Below are positions 18,701-27,356 of a DNA stretch of 42,563 bases, piece after piece. Origin of the DNA: Saccharopolyspora rectivirgula DSM 43747 (lineage in GTDB: Bacteria; Actinomycetota; Actinomycetes; Mycobacteriales; Pseudonocardiaceae); NCBI RefSeq assembly GCF_000497205.1, contig NZ_AYJW01000033.1, positions 1 through 42,563 of the forward strand. The letters are read 5' to 3'. How positions within the stretch are numbered: position 1 is the first letter of the stretch; every line of letters begins with the position of its first letter. A program made the position numbers and the translations under genes. Under the pieces are notes generated by a model. That model was not told where the DNA came from, ran no database searches, and worked only from the letters and a program-made list of their open reading frames with translations.

Positions 18701-19512
18701 CAGTATTCTCCTTGTGCCGGGACCAGGATGGGGTACAGCTCGCTGATGCAGGTGTTGGCGAAGAACACCAGCACGAAGGAGATGACCACGGCTTCGTTGA
18801 CGGCATCAGCAACTCCACTCGGTCCGCCCTTGGCGTGCAGCCCTTTGAAACAGCAAGCCAGCGCGGCGAGCGTGGCGAAAGAAGCCGCTTTGACCATCGC
18901 GACCACGAAGTCGGAGATGCGCGAGTACTGGACGAAAGTGCTGAGGAAGGTCTCCGGAGTAGCTTCCAACGCGACGACCTGGAACAGGAACGTCGTGCCG
19001 ATGCCGGCCAACATGACCAAGCACGCCATCAGCATCGTCACGCAGATGGCGGCGAAGATCCTCGGGACCACCAGCCTTTCCACGGTGGAGATTCCCATTG
19101 CTTCCATTGCTTCGGTTTCTTCCCGGATTTTGCGCGCTCCGAGGTCTGCGCACATGGCGGATCCCCCCACGCCGCTGATCATCAGGGCGCAGATGAGGGG
19201 AGCTGCCTGGCCGACGATGACGAAAGCGACGACCGCGCCGCCGTAACCTTCGGCGCCCAATTGGCCGGCCAGCGAGCCCACGTTGAGCGCGACCACCACC
19301 CCCAGGGGGATGGTGACCAGCAGGGCGGGAACGGTGGTCACCGAGGTCAGGAACCAAGCTTGTTCGGCGAGTTCCCGCCACCACGATTTCGAGGTCCGGA
19401 ACAGGACGCGGAAGGAGGCGAGCACCGAATGAACGCTGAATTCCAACAGCATTCCGGCCTGCAGCAGGGCATCGCTCACTGGACCCCGTGCGGTGGACAA
19501 CTCGTCCCGCAT
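18700..19512 (-). CDS. yrbEA: YrbE-type permease of the Mce transporter (first subunit)
   Basis: A 270-residue MlaE/YrbE family permease opening the mce operon. It has several transmembrane helices, the coupling segment GARKIREETEAMEAMGISTVERL in the middle and KGLHAKGGPSGVADAVN near the C terminus. Longer frames begin inside the upstream palindrome. I chose ATG 19512 because GAGGGGG lies six bases upstream and the family's N terminus fits. The promoter must lie between 19512 and the divergent tetR start at 19607, so the operator-like palindrome there should control the whole operon. Confidence 0.92.
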   Translation of the reverse strand: MRDELSTARGPVSDALLQAGMLLEFSVHSVLASFRVLFRTSKSWWRELAEQAWFLTSVTTVPALLVTIPLGVVVALNVGSLAGQLGAEGYGGAVVAFVIVGQAAPLICALMISGVGGSAMCADLGARKIREETEAMEAMGISTVERLVVPRIFAAICVTMLMACLVMLAGIGTTFLFQVVALEATPETFLSTFVQYSRISDFVVAMVKAASFATLAALACCFKGLHAKGGPSGVADAVNEAVVISFVLVFFANTCISELYPILVPAQGEY

Positions 19513-19550
19513 TCCGGGCCCCCTCTCCATCGAGACTGGCGGCTCGGCTG

Positions 19551-19580
19551 TGTAACAAGTGTTACGTAACATTCGTTACA
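19551..19580. promoter_or_regulatory. 30-bp near-palindromic operator between the mce operon and its TetR gene
   Basis: The site reads TGTAAC-AAGT-GTTAC followed directly by GTAAC-ATTC-GTTACA. The two 15-base halves are inverted copies matching at 13 of 15 positions, and each half itself contains a GTAAC/GTTAC inverted pair. It lies between the divergent starts at 19512 and 19607, as expected for a TetR dimer (or dimer pair) that represses both promoters. Confidence 0.8.
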
Positions 19581-19606
19581 CACACAAGAGCTATTCGGAG
19601 GCGGGC

Positions 19607-20218
19607 GTGGCCAAACAGTTCCGGGACGAGCAGAACCGGCAGCGCATCATCGAATCGGCTTGGGAGTTGGTTGCTTCGGCCGGAGTACGCTCCGCCACCA
19701 TGCGTGCGATCGGTGCCCGCGCCGGAGTGACGACCGGTTCGGTCACCCATTACTTCGACAGCAAAGACGCGGTCATGAGAGCCGTTCTGGAGTACAACAA
19801 CCAGCGGGCGGCTCAGCGCACCGAATCAGCTGCGCGAGGGCTGCGCGGACTCGCCGCGGCCCGCAAACACGCGATGGCGTTGTTGCCGACCGGGAACGAC
19901 GGCATGTCGATATGGCGGGTGTGGTTGGCCTTCTGGATGGAAGCCGGTCCTTCCCCTTCCGGCCTGAGTGGACTGTCCGGTGGTTGGGAGCAGTGGCGTG
20001 TTGCGCTGAGCAGAAGGCTGCGGGAAGCCGTCGAAGACGGTGAACTTCCCGCCGGCATGGATTTGCGCTACGAGTCGGACCGGATCGGTACGCTGATCGC
20101 CGGAATAGGGCTGGTTTACGGGGTTGCCACGCAGGCGGGCAGACCGCGGCTTTCCCCCCGAGCGCGCAAGATCCTCGACGACCACTTCACGGCGCTGGCC
20201 GCAACCGGTGAGGGATGA
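19607..20218 (+). CDS. TetR-family regulator, probable repressor of the mce operon
   Basis: A 203-residue TetR-type protein. The N-terminal helix-turn-helix spans about residues 10-56, with GVRSATMRAIGARAGVTTGSVTHYF, and the remainder is the helical ligand-binding domain with several Trp residues (MSIWRVWLAFWMEAG). A possible start at 19559 lies inside the palindrome. I chose GTG 19607 because CGGAGG sits seven bases upstream and the family alignment begins there. Divergent placement next to the mce operon across a strong palindrome makes autoregulation and mce repression likely, with an acyl-CoA or sterol-type ligand as inference. It converges on the acyl-CoA ligase gene. Confidence 0.9.
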   Translation: MAKQFRDEQNRQRIIESAWELVASAGVRSATMRAIGARAGVTTGSVTHYFDSKDAVMRAVLEYNNQRAAQRTESAARGLRGLAAARKHAMALLPTGNDGMSIWRVWLAFWMEAGPSPSGLSGLSGGWEQWRVALSRRLREAVEDGELPAGMDLRYESDRIGTLIAGIGLVYGVATQAGRPRLSPRARKILDDHFTALAATGEG

Positions 20219-20302
20219 GGGAGGCTCAGGGAGCAGTCCGCAGCTAGCGCCCACGTTTCGGGTCAGATTCTCCGTTGTTCCCGCGAAGTCTCCCGCCAAG
20301 TG

Positions 20303-20346
20303 CTTCTCCCGGCGTGCAGCCAATGCGGATTGCACGCCGGAAGAAG
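20303..20346. terminator. Bidirectional terminator hairpin between tetR and fadD
   Basis: Two 16-base arms (20303-20318 and 20331-20346) pair with a single mismatch around a 12-base loop. The core CCGGCGTGCA/TGCACGCCGG is perfect, and the outer CTTCT/AGAAG gives short A/T-richer flanks. The position between converging genes supports termination in both directions. Confidence 0.75.
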
Positions 20347-20376
20347 CCTCGGTGAGCAGCGCGAAGATGCTGTCCC

Positions 20377-22203
20377 TCATTCCGCGTACAGCTGATCGAT
20401 TTCCTCCCGGTACCGTTCGAGGATCACCTTGCGGCGCAGGCTGAGCTTCGGTGTCAGCTCCCCCGACTCTGGTGTCCAGACGCCTCGCACCACGTGGTAC
20501 CGCTTGATCTGCTCCACGCGGGCCAGCTCGCTGTTGGCCCGGGCGACCGCTGCGTCCAGTTCCGCGCGGACCTGGGGGTGCGTGGCCAGCTCCGAGATGT
20601 CGGTGACCGGAATGCCGTGCGCTTCGGCCCAAGCCGGGGTGGTCTCTTCGTCCAGCACCAGCAGGGCGGTGATGTAGCGCCGCCCATCTCCGATGGCTGC
20701 TGCCTGACCGATCAGCGGATGCGCCCGCAGCAGTGATTCGATGCGGGTCGGGGCGATGTTCTTCCCGCCAGCGGTGATGATGATCTCCTTCTTCCGGTCG
20801 GTCACCGTCACCAGGCCGCGGCTGTCCACCGTCCCCATGTCCCCGGTGGGGAACCAGCCCTGCTCGTCGGTGGCGGGTTTGACCGTTCCGTCTTGCTGCA
20901 GGTAGCCGGAGAACACCACGGGCCCGCGGACCAGGAGCTCGCCGTCCTCGGCGGTTTTGACCTCCATGCCGGGCGCCGGCCGACCAACAGCACCGATGTT
21001 GAAGCAGTCGGGGATGCTGACGGTGGCAGCGCCAGTGGTCTCGCTGAGCCCCCAGACCTCGTAAACCGGAAGACCGATGCTGGCGAGGACTTCCAGCACT
21101 CCCGTGGGAATAGGGGCCGCTCCGCTGAAGTTCCGCACCGACCGGTCCAGTCCCAGCGAGGCCCTGATCGGCAGCAGCACGGTCTGGTCCAGTTGGGCGA
21201 ACTCCTCGGCGATCTCGTCCGGAACCGGTCGTCCGGCAGCGCGCAGGCGGAAGACTTCCAGCGCGAGGTCGCGCGCTCTTCCGAGCACCTCGGCTTTTTC
21301 CGAGGGGATCGTTTCCAGCTGGGCTTGCACGCCGGCGGCGATCTTCTCCCAAACGCGGGGGACGCCGAAGAACCCGTGCGGGCGGACCGCCTGCAGGGTC
21401 GGGAGCAGTTGAGCTGGATCTGAGCAGATGGTGACGTGCCCCGCGTTGCAGATCGGCATGTATATGCCGAGCACTCGTTCGGCTATGTGCGCGAGCGGCA
21501 AGTAGGCGACCGAGCGCGGGTGCTCTGGCACCGGGATCAGGTAGTTCTGCATCAGCGATTCGTAGATCACGTTCCGGTGGGAGAGCACCACTCCTTTCGG
21601 AGTGCCGGTGGTCCCGGACGTGTACACGACGGTGACCGGGTCGCTGCTCTTGGCTTCAGCGGTGAGCCTGTCGAAGGTCGAGGCGAACGTGGGGTGCTCA
21701 CCTCCGCCGCGCAACTCGGAATAGCTGACGAACCTGATGTCCCCGGGCGGGATGATGCTCTCGTCGAGCACCACGAAAGCCCGCACGGAGGTCAGTTCGT
21801 CGATCACCGGCGCCCACCGCTTGAACTGCTCAATGCCTTCGAGCACCACGACGGTCGCATTGCTGTGCTCAGCGATGTGGCGGATCTGCGAAGTGCTGAG
21901 GGTGTCGTAGACCGTGCAGGGCAATGCCCCCAGATGGGTGGCCGCGAGGTCGACGATCCAATGCTCGGGGCGCTTGGACATCATGATGAGCATTCGGTCG
22001 CCTTTGTCGAGGCCGACGGACCGAAGTCCCTGCGTGAGCGCAGCTACTTCGTTGCGCAGCTGCTGCCAGCTCAAAGTTGTTGCGGTCGGGCCGATCCCAC
22101 TGGTGAGTGCTGGTTTGTCCGGATGTTCCTGAGCATTGCGCTGCAGCAGCTGCGGAATTGTCAATCCATCAACCGCGGCGCGCACTTTCTCGGCCGTTGT
22201 CAT
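20377..22203 (-). CDS. Long-chain fatty-acid--CoA ligase (FadD-like AMP-binding protein)
   Basis: A 608-residue ANL-superfamily enzyme that should activate a fatty or other carboxylic acid to its CoA thioester with ATP. Motifs in order: the P-loop YTSGTTGTPKG near residue 190, VWGLSETTG near 390, GWFPTGDMG near 460, and DRKKEIIITAGGKNIAPTRIE with the C-terminal catalytic Lys region near 480. The start is ATG 22203, where family sequence begins and AAGGGAACAGG precedes. The longer frame to 22344 runs through the operator-like palindromes. It lies next to the mce operon and its regulator, so it may activate the imported lipid. Resemblance is to the long-chain class (FAA1/FadD15-like). Confidence 0.92.
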   Translation of the reverse strand: MTTAEKVRAAVDGLTIPQLLQRNAQEHPDKPALTSGIGPTATTLSWQQLRNEVAALTQGLRSVGLDKGDRMLIMMSKRPEHWIVDLAATHLGALPCTVYDTLSTSQIRHIAEHSNATVVVLEGIEQFKRWAPVIDELTSVRAFVVLDESIIPPGDIRFVSYSELRGGGEHPTFASTFDRLTAEAKSSDPVTVVYTSGTTGTPKGVVLSHRNVIYESLMQNYLIPVPEHPRSVAYLPLAHIAERVLGIYMPICNAGHVTICSDPAQLLPTLQAVRPHGFFGVPRVWEKIAAGVQAQLETIPSEKAEVLGRARDLALEVFRLRAAGRPVPDEIAEEFAQLDQTVLLPIRASLGLDRSVRNFSGAAPIPTGVLEVLASIGLPVYEVWGLSETTGAATVSIPDCFNIGAVGRPAPGMEVKTAEDGELLVRGPVVFSGYLQQDGTVKPATDEQGWFPTGDMGTVDSRGLVTVTDRKKEIIITAGGKNIAPTRIESLLRAHPLIGQAAAIGDGRRYITALLVLDEETTPAWAEAHGIPVTDISELATHPQVRAELDAAVARANSELARVEQIKRYHVVRGVWTPESGELTPKLSLRRKVILERYREEIDQLYAE

Positions 22204-22842
22204 GGCCTGTTCCCTTCTTCGCGAACTCCGGCCACAGATGCGAATCAGGCTGTAGGTGCGCTGTCCCCCTGTCAATAGGCCGATGGTTTGGCGACCAAGA
22301 TCAGACTCGATTTCGGTGAACGCGATTTTCCCTGGGAAAAGCAATTTCCTTGGGAATTCAAGATCGCACCGGTTTGTCCGTTCGTGGTGGTCGGCGCTAG
22401 TTCAATAACGTTTGTTGTGTACGGACGCCGTCCCGGGGAACGACCGCGGAGCGGGGAAGGCGGTGCGAAGCCGTTCCGCGCTCGAGCGCTCCAGCTTCCT
22501 GGTGCAGGTCCGCCACCGGTGTGCGGTGGATTCGCTCTGGCAGTTCCGCGGTTTGGCGAACCCGCACCAGCGGTTGCGCTGTCCTCACGACCGCGTCGTG
22601 AGGGCGGGATTGTTGCGAAGACGGCAGTTGCGTCCGATATGTCTGCCTGGAACCGCCCGCGCTGCGATGCGCCGGGCAGCTCGACACGACCGCGGGGAAC
22701 CGTTCGGCCCGCCAGCGAACTTGATCAACTTTTCACTACGAAGTTTCCCCACCGTCTGGGCCGCGTTCCGCTCAACTGCTAGAAGGTTAACTGGTTGATC
22801 ACGAGCGCGCAGCGTCGTACCGAGGTGGAAAGGACACCCCTA
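22204..22842. other. Divergent intergenic region between fadD and P450
   Basis: About 640 bases between divergent genes. It contains the tandem palindromes at 22326-22358 nearer to fadD. Open frames exist on both strands (for example 22412-22798) but have no good ribosome binding site, no recognisable family and uneven codon bias, so I do not call a gene. A GTTAAC palindrome followed by GGTTGATC at about 22788-22800 lies just upstream of the P450 start. Confidence 0.45.
22326..22358. promoter_or_regulatory. Tandem palindromes upstream of fadD
   Basis: A perfect 15-base palindrome TTTTCCCTGGGAAAA (22326-22340) is followed two bases later by an imperfect one, AATTTCCTTGGGAATT (22343-22358). 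Their centres are about 17 bases apart. The similar TTCC/GGGAA half-sites suggest two operators for one dimeric regulator, about 125 bases before the fadD start. Confidence 0.55.
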
Positions 22843-24027
22843 GTGGCGACGGACCAGAAGAACGCACGCAAGATCGAGCGATCGGACACCGGTTCCGGCT
22901 GCCCTGTGCACCGACGGGCGGACGGCGTGTGGGAAATCCGCAGCTTCGCCGCCGCGCGCGCGGTCTTGCGCAGTCAGGACACCGTCCAGGCGGGTTTGGG
23001 GGTGGAAACGGTCGACAAGATGCCGGCGAGCATCCGCCGTCCTGTGCTCTACCGAGACGGTCCCGAGCACCGGGAGGACCGACGGCAGACGGCGCGCTTC
23101 TTCACCCCGAAGCGGGTCGCCGAGCACTACCTGCCGATCATGCACCGCGTGGCCGACGAGCAGATCGAAAAGCTCCGCAAGGCGGGGGAAGCCGAGCTGT
23201 CCGAGCTGAGCTTCCACTTGGCCATCGAGGTCGCCTCGGCGGTCATCGGGTTGACGGAGAGCAGGCCCGGCCTGCGGCAGCGCCTCGAGCGGTTCTTCCC
23301 GGATGAGTTCGGCCGGCCCGGCTTCACCAGCCTCCACGGGTTGTACTGGGTGTACCGGCAGGTCACCAATTGGCTCGGCATTTACTTGTCCGACGTCCGA
23401 CCGGCGATCCGCGCCCGTCGTCGGCAGCGGCGTGACGACGTGATCTCGCACCTGCTGGACGAGGGGTGCACGGCAGCGGAGATCCTGGGCGAGTGCATCA
23501 CGTTCGCCGCCGCAGGCATGGTGACCACCAGGGAATTCGTCGTTGCGGCCGCATGGCACCTGTTCACCGACGAGGAACTGCAGGCGCGCTACCGGGAAGC
23601 AGAAGAACCGGAGCGGCATGCCGTCCTGCAGGAGATCCTCCGGCTGGAACCGGTCGTGGGCAATCTGCGGCGGCGGACCACGGCCCCGGTCGAGATCCCG
23701 GACGGTGATCAGGAGGTGAAGATCCCCGCCGGGGAGGAAGTGGACATCGTGGTCAGCGCGACCAACACCGACGAAACCGCGGTCGGGCAGGACCCGCTGT
23801 TGGTGTGCCCCGGGCGTTCCCTCGCCAAGGGGGCGACCCCTCCGGTGCTGTCGTTCGGGGACGGGCCGCACAAGTGCCCGGGAGCGCACATTGCGATCGC
23901 CGAAACGGACGTGTTCCTCAGCAAGCTCTTCGCGATCCCCGGGGTTCGGATGAAGAAGCCGCCGCGCGTGTCGTTCAACGAGGCGATCAGCGGCTACGAA
24001 TTGCGCGACTTCGTGGTCGCCGTTTGA
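22843..24027 (+). CDS. Cytochrome P450
   Basis: A 394-residue soluble bacterial P450. The I-helix oxygen-binding segment AAGMVTTRE includes Thr228/Thr229. The K-helix ExxR is Glu264/Arg267 in QEILRLEP. The haem-ligand loop is FGDGPHKCPGAH with Cys345. The region between the K helix and the Cys loop is shorter than usual and lacks a typical meander Pro-Glu-Arg block. I chose GTG 22843 because AAAGGA lies eight bases upstream. A TTG 16 codons earlier extends the frame without family support. No ferredoxin or reductase gene is adjacent, so redox partners must come from elsewhere. The substrate is unknown, though neighbouring lipid and aromatic genes suggest catabolism. Confidence 0.92.
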   Translation: MATDQKNARKIERSDTGSGCPVHRRADGVWEIRSFAAARAVLRSQDTVQAGLGVETVDKMPASIRRPVLYRDGPEHREDRRQTARFFTPKRVAEHYLPIMHRVADEQIEKLRKAGEAELSELSFHLAIEVASAVIGLTESRPGLRQRLERFFPDEFGRPGFTSLHGLYWVYRQVTNWLGIYLSDVRPAIRARRRQRRDDVISHLLDEGCTAAEILGECITFAAAGMVTTREFVVAAAWHLFTDEELQARYREAEEPERHAVLQEILRLEPVVGNLRRRTTAPVEIPDGDQEVKIPAGEEVDIVVSATNTDETAVGQDPLLVCPGRSLAKGATPPVLSFGDGPHKCPGAHIAIAETDVFLSKLFAIPGVRMKKPPRVSFNEAISGYELRDFVVAV

Positions 24028-24035
24028 GCGCGTGG

Positions 24036-24069
24036 CTGCGGGGCGCCAGCCAGGTCTGGCGCCCCGCAG
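24036..24069. terminator. Strong bidirectional terminator between P450 and pobA
   Basis: CTGCGGGGCGCCAG (24036-24049) and its perfect complement (24056-24069) form a 14-bp GC-rich stem with a 6-base loop, eight bases after the P450 stop and five bases from the pobA stop. Confidence 0.85.
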
Positions 24070-24074
24070 GGGGC

Positions 24075-25250
24075 TCAGAGCTCCAGCGGAAGGCCGACGT
24101 AGTTCTCCGCGAGCAGTCGACGTCCGGCCGCTGAACTCGTGATGACGTCGAGCTCGGCCAACTGGCGCTTCCGGTCGAAACCGCTGCTCTCCGGCATCCG
24201 GTGCAGCATCGACGTCATCCACCAGGAGAAGTGCTGCGCCCGCCAGACCCGGCGCAGCGCGGTGTCGGTGTAGGAGTCCAGCAGCTGGGTGTCGCCGCGC
24301 TCGAAGCAACGGGCGAAGGCCTTGGCCAGCACGTAGACGTCGGCGATGGCCAGATTCATCCCCTTGGCCCCGGTCGGGGGAACGGTGTGCGCGGCGTCCC
24401 CGGCGAGGAACAGCCTCCCGTGCTGCATGGGTTCGCACACGTAGCTGCGGAACGGCAGCACCGACTTGGAGAAGATCCGGCCTTCCTCGATCGTCACGTC
24501 TTCGCCGGAAACCCGGGTGTGCAGCTCTTCCCAGATCCGGTCGTCCGGCCAGTCGTCGACTTCGTCGTCGGGATCGACCTGCAAATAGAGCCGTTGAACC
24601 GTGGGAGTGCGGGTGCTGATCAGCGCGAACCCGTTCTCGTGGTTGGCGTAGATCAGCTCGTCCGAGGACGGGGGTGCCTCGACGAGGATGCCGAACCAAG
24701 CGAACGGGTACTGCCGGAACAGGTCCTGACGGACCTCGCCGGCCGGGATCAACGTCCGGGTGGTGCTGCGCGACCCGTCGCAGCCGGCGACGAAAGCGCA
24801 TTCCAGGGTCTCGGTGCGTCCCTCGTGGGAGAAGCTGATCACCGGCTTGTCCGTGGTCAGGCCCTCGACTCGCACATCGGTGACTCCGAAGCGCAGGTCA
24901 CCGCCGTCTTCCACTCTGCGGGCGATGAGGTCTTTGAGCACTTCGTGTTGCGGGTAGAGGGTGACGGCTCGGCCGGTCAGCTCGGTGAAGTCGATGCGAT
25001 GGCCGCGTCCGTTGTAGCGGATTTCGATTCCTTCGTGCACCTGGCCGATCCGCTTGACGCGCTCACCGACCCCGGTTTCGGTCATGAGATCGACTGTGCT
25101 CTGCTCCAACACCCCGGCCCGGATGGTGCCTTCGATGTCTTCGCGGGTGCGGGTGTCGATGACGACCGAGTCGATGCCGTTCAGGTGTAGCAGGTGGGAC
25201 AGCATGAGACCGGCGGGGCCCGCCCCCACGATACCGACCTGGGTCTGCAT
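24075..25250 (-). CDS. pobA: 4-hydroxybenzoate 3-monooxygenase
   Basis: A 391-residue class A flavin monooxygenase that hydroxylates 4-hydroxybenzoate to protocatechuate using NADPH or NADH and FAD. Motifs: the dinucleotide fold GAGPAG at residues 9-14, the CDGSRSTTR segment (DG motif) near 160, and RLFLAGDAAHTVPPTGAKGMNLA (GD motif) near 285. The PobA-like stretch WRAQHFSWWMTSMLH lies near the C terminus. The length matches the PobA family. The start ATG 25250 precedes a conventional N terminus, with GGAAAGGAACC just upstream. No protocatechuate ring-cleavage genes or recognisable PobR/PcaR regulator are in the window. Confidence 0.93.
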   Translation of the reverse strand: MQTQVGIVGAGPAGLMLSHLLHLNGIDSVVIDTRTREDIEGTIRAGVLEQSTVDLMTETGVGERVKRIGQVHEGIEIRYNGRGHRIDFTELTGRAVTLYPQHEVLKDLIARRVEDGGDLRFGVTDVRVEGLTTDKPVISFSHEGRTETLECAFVAGCDGSRSTTRTLIPAGEVRQDLFRQYPFAWFGILVEAPPSSDELIYANHENGFALISTRTPTVQRLYLQVDPDDEVDDWPDDRIWEELHTRVSGEDVTIEEGRIFSKSVLPFRSYVCEPMQHGRLFLAGDAAHTVPPTGAKGMNLAIADVYVLAKAFARCFERGDTQLLDSYTDTALRRVWRAQHFSWWMTSMLHRMPESSGFDRKRQLAELDVITSSAAGRRLLAENYVGLPLEL

Positions 25251-25652
25251 AGAGGTTCCTTTCCGCTCGCACCGCTGACCGCGACGGGGCTCCCGTGCGC
25301 CCGGTACAACTGGACATGCACCTTGCGCTGCCCGGCCAGCCTTGTGGAAATCAGTCTTTCCGCTGAGCGGGAAGAAGCTCGTCGCAGTTGTCCAGTACAG
25401 ACCGGTGAGGCGCGTTGCGCGCTCGTGCGACCGGCAGTCACCTGATCACCGCATCGGAGGATCAGCCGGGGAGGGGCAGGGCGTGGGCAGCTGTTGAGTT
25501 CTGGCTGCTGGTGGGCGCTTTGGCGGGGTGGCGTTGCCGTGGTGCCCCACCGGCCAGCGGTTTCTTCAGTTGCGTGATCGCCCGGGGCAGGTAGCCTGCC
25601 GGATGCAGCAGCCGCTTGCTGTCTCGTTGACTACCGTCCACAGGGGAATCGC
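25251..25652. other. Divergent intergenic region upstream of pobA, with inverted repeats
   Basis: About 400 bases without a convincing gene. CTTTCCGCT-G-AGCGGGAAG (25356-25374) is a 9-1-9 palindrome with one mismatch. GTAC-AA-CTGGACA (25304-25316) and TGTCCAGTAC (25389-25398) are inverted copies apart from a two-base insertion. These could be operators for a pobA regulator. Confidence 0.4.
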
Positions 25653-26804
25653 ATGGCTCGGTTCGGGCGCAGAGGACGGATCATCAGCGCTGTGGTGATC
25701 GCAGCCGTGCTCGCGGCTGCGAGCGCAGTGATCCTGGTGACCCTCCTGGCACCACCGCCGGACAGGCTGTTCAAAGTCGGTTTCGGCACCGTCACGCTGA
25801 GCGCCTCCGCCTCGGGAAGGTTGCAATGCGCACGGTACGCGGCCCCTGACTTCAGTTCGGAAGGGACGGTCACGGAGATCCACGTGAAGGTCGGGGACAC
25901 CGTTGAAGAGGGGCAGAAGCTGGCTGAACTGGACTCGCGGGAAGCGGAGAGCAAACTGGCCGTGGCGCAGGCCGAGTACGAGGCGGCCAAAGCCGCACTG
26001 GAAGTCGCCCGGCAACGGCTGGCCGAGGCCGAGGAGAGGGACGAGGACGTGCTGTCGGCGACCGCTGAGCTGCAGCAGCAGGAGGCCCTCCTCGCGCAGA
26101 AGAACACCGCGGTCAGCGCCGCTCGGCAGGAGCTGGCGAGCACCGAGCTGATCGCGCCGATATCCGGCACCGTCACCGCGGTGCACTACAACATCGGTGA
26201 TCGCGTGCAGTTGCAGCAGCCGCGCGCGCAAGGGGTGACCGACTGCAGCGTGCACGACCAGGCCAGCGGCTTCCTGGAGATAGCCGACCTCTCCTCGATG
26301 CACGTGGTGGGGATGTTCTCCGAGGCGGACATCGCCAAGATCGAACTCGACCAGAGCGCGGAGATCACTTTCGACGCGCTCCCCGACATGGAGCCGGTGC
26401 CAGCCCGGGTCACCGGCATAGCTCCGACGGTGACCGTTTCCGGAGGAAGTCGCTACTACGAAGTGGAGCTGCAGCCGGAGCACCTCCCGGAAAAGCTGAA
26501 ACCTGGGCAGAGCGTCGACATCGAGGTGCTCGTCGCGAAGGTCGACGACGTGCTGAGAGTGCCCAACGAAGCACTCCACGGCAGCGGCGCGAACAGCAGT
26601 TTGACCGTCCTCCAGGACGGCGAACGGCGCCAGGTCCGGGTGGACACCGGAGTGCGGGGGGACGCCTACACCGAGATCATCGCCGGTATCGCCCCGGGCA
26701 GCATCGTGGTGCTTCCGGAGCGGAAGGACACCCCGCCCACGCAGCGGGCCTCCCACCAGTGCACCAGGACCGGCCTGGGATTCGGTGCAGAAGTTTGCGA
26801 GTGA
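25653..26804 (+). CDS. Periplasmic adaptor / membrane-fusion protein (HlyD/MacA-like), without transporter partner
   Basis: A 383-residue protein anchored by one N-terminal transmembrane helix (about 11-33). A biotinyl-lipoyl-like half motif follows at about 50-100 (GTVTEIHVKVGDTVEEGQKLAELDS), then a coiled-coil hairpin of about 100-165 rich in Ala/Glu/Gln. The second lipoyl half is ISGTVTAVHYNIGDRV, and the beta-barrel and membrane-proximal domains run to about 360. In MacAB-like systems such adaptors link to an ABC ATPase/permease, but none is encoded next to it. The C-terminal 25 residues, with two Cys, are not typical of the family. The ATG at 25653 follows ACAGGGGAATCGC. Confidence 0.85.
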   Translation: MARFGRRGRIISAVVIAAVLAAASAVILVTLLAPPPDRLFKVGFGTVTLSASASGRLQCARYAAPDFSSEGTVTEIHVKVGDTVEEGQKLAELDSREAESKLAVAQAEYEAAKAALEVARQRLAEAEERDEDVLSATAELQQQEALLAQKNTAVSAARQELASTELIAPISGTVTAVHYNIGDRVQLQQPRAQGVTDCSVHDQASGFLEIADLSSMHVVGMFSEADIAKIELDQSAEITFDALPDMEPVPARVTGIAPTVTVSGGSRYYEVELQPEHLPEKLKPGQSVDIEVLVAKVDDVLRVPNEALHGSGANSSLTVLQDGERRQVRVDTGVRGDAYTEIIAGIAPGSIVVLPERKDTPPTQRASHQCTRTGLGFGAEVCE

Positions 26805-26875
26805 AGCCCTTGGGCACTCAGCTGGTAGCGGGGCTGGACGGTCCCGATCCGCTAGGCCAGAAAGGATGAAAAGAT

Positions 26876-27343
26876 ATGGCGAGCGTTTCGGGTAGTGCCT
26901 CAGGGGTGCCTGGCTGGCAGCGCAGCACGGTCCGCTTGGCCACCTTGGCGGTATCGGCCGTGTTCCTCTTGGTAGGAGTGCTGGGGTTCATCCCGGGGAT
27001 CACCACCGGCTACGAGACGATGACCTTCGCCGGTCACCACTCCGGGGCGATGCTGTTCGGCGTGTTCAACGTGTCCGCGCTGCACAACATCGTTCACCTG
27101 GCTTTCGGGGTGATCGGGGTGGCGATGTCCACCACCGTCTCGTTGGCGCGCACCTACTTGATCGGCGGCGGCATCATCTACTTGGCACTGTGGATCTACG
27201 GACTGCTGATCAACCAGGACAGCCCGGTGAACTTCATTCCGGTGAACACGGCCGACAACTGGCTGCACCTGGGACTGGGCGCCGGGATGATCCTGCTCGG
27301 GGGATTGCTCGGCAACCGGACCACCAGCAGGCAGGAGCGGTAG
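26876..27343 (+). CDS. DUF4383 four-helix membrane protein
   Basis: A 155-residue integral membrane protein with four predicted hydrophobic helices (about 20-42, 60-82, 90-112 and 128-148). It matches the actinobacterial DUF4383 family, with characteristic stretches HNIVHLAFGVIGV and NTADNWLHLGLGAGMILLG that place conserved His residues near the membrane. The family's function is unknown. AAAGGATGAAAAGAT precedes the ATG. It stands 71 bases after the adaptor gene and could share a transcript, but a terminator hairpin follows it. Confidence 0.85.
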   Translation: MASVSGSASGVPGWQRSTVRLATLAVSAVFLLVGVLGFIPGITTGYETMTFAGHHSGAMLFGVFNVSALHNIVHLAFGVIGVAMSTTVSLARTYLIGGGIIYLALWIYGLLINQDSPVNFIPVNTADNWLHLGLGAGMILLGGLLGNRTTSRQER

Positions 27344-27356
27344 CGCACCACCCGGA

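Noticed and set aside
22412-22798. Plus-strand frame between fadD and P450 as a gene
   Set aside because: It has no ribosome binding site, poor third-position GC and Arg/Cys-rich sequence typical of chance frames in GC-rich DNA.
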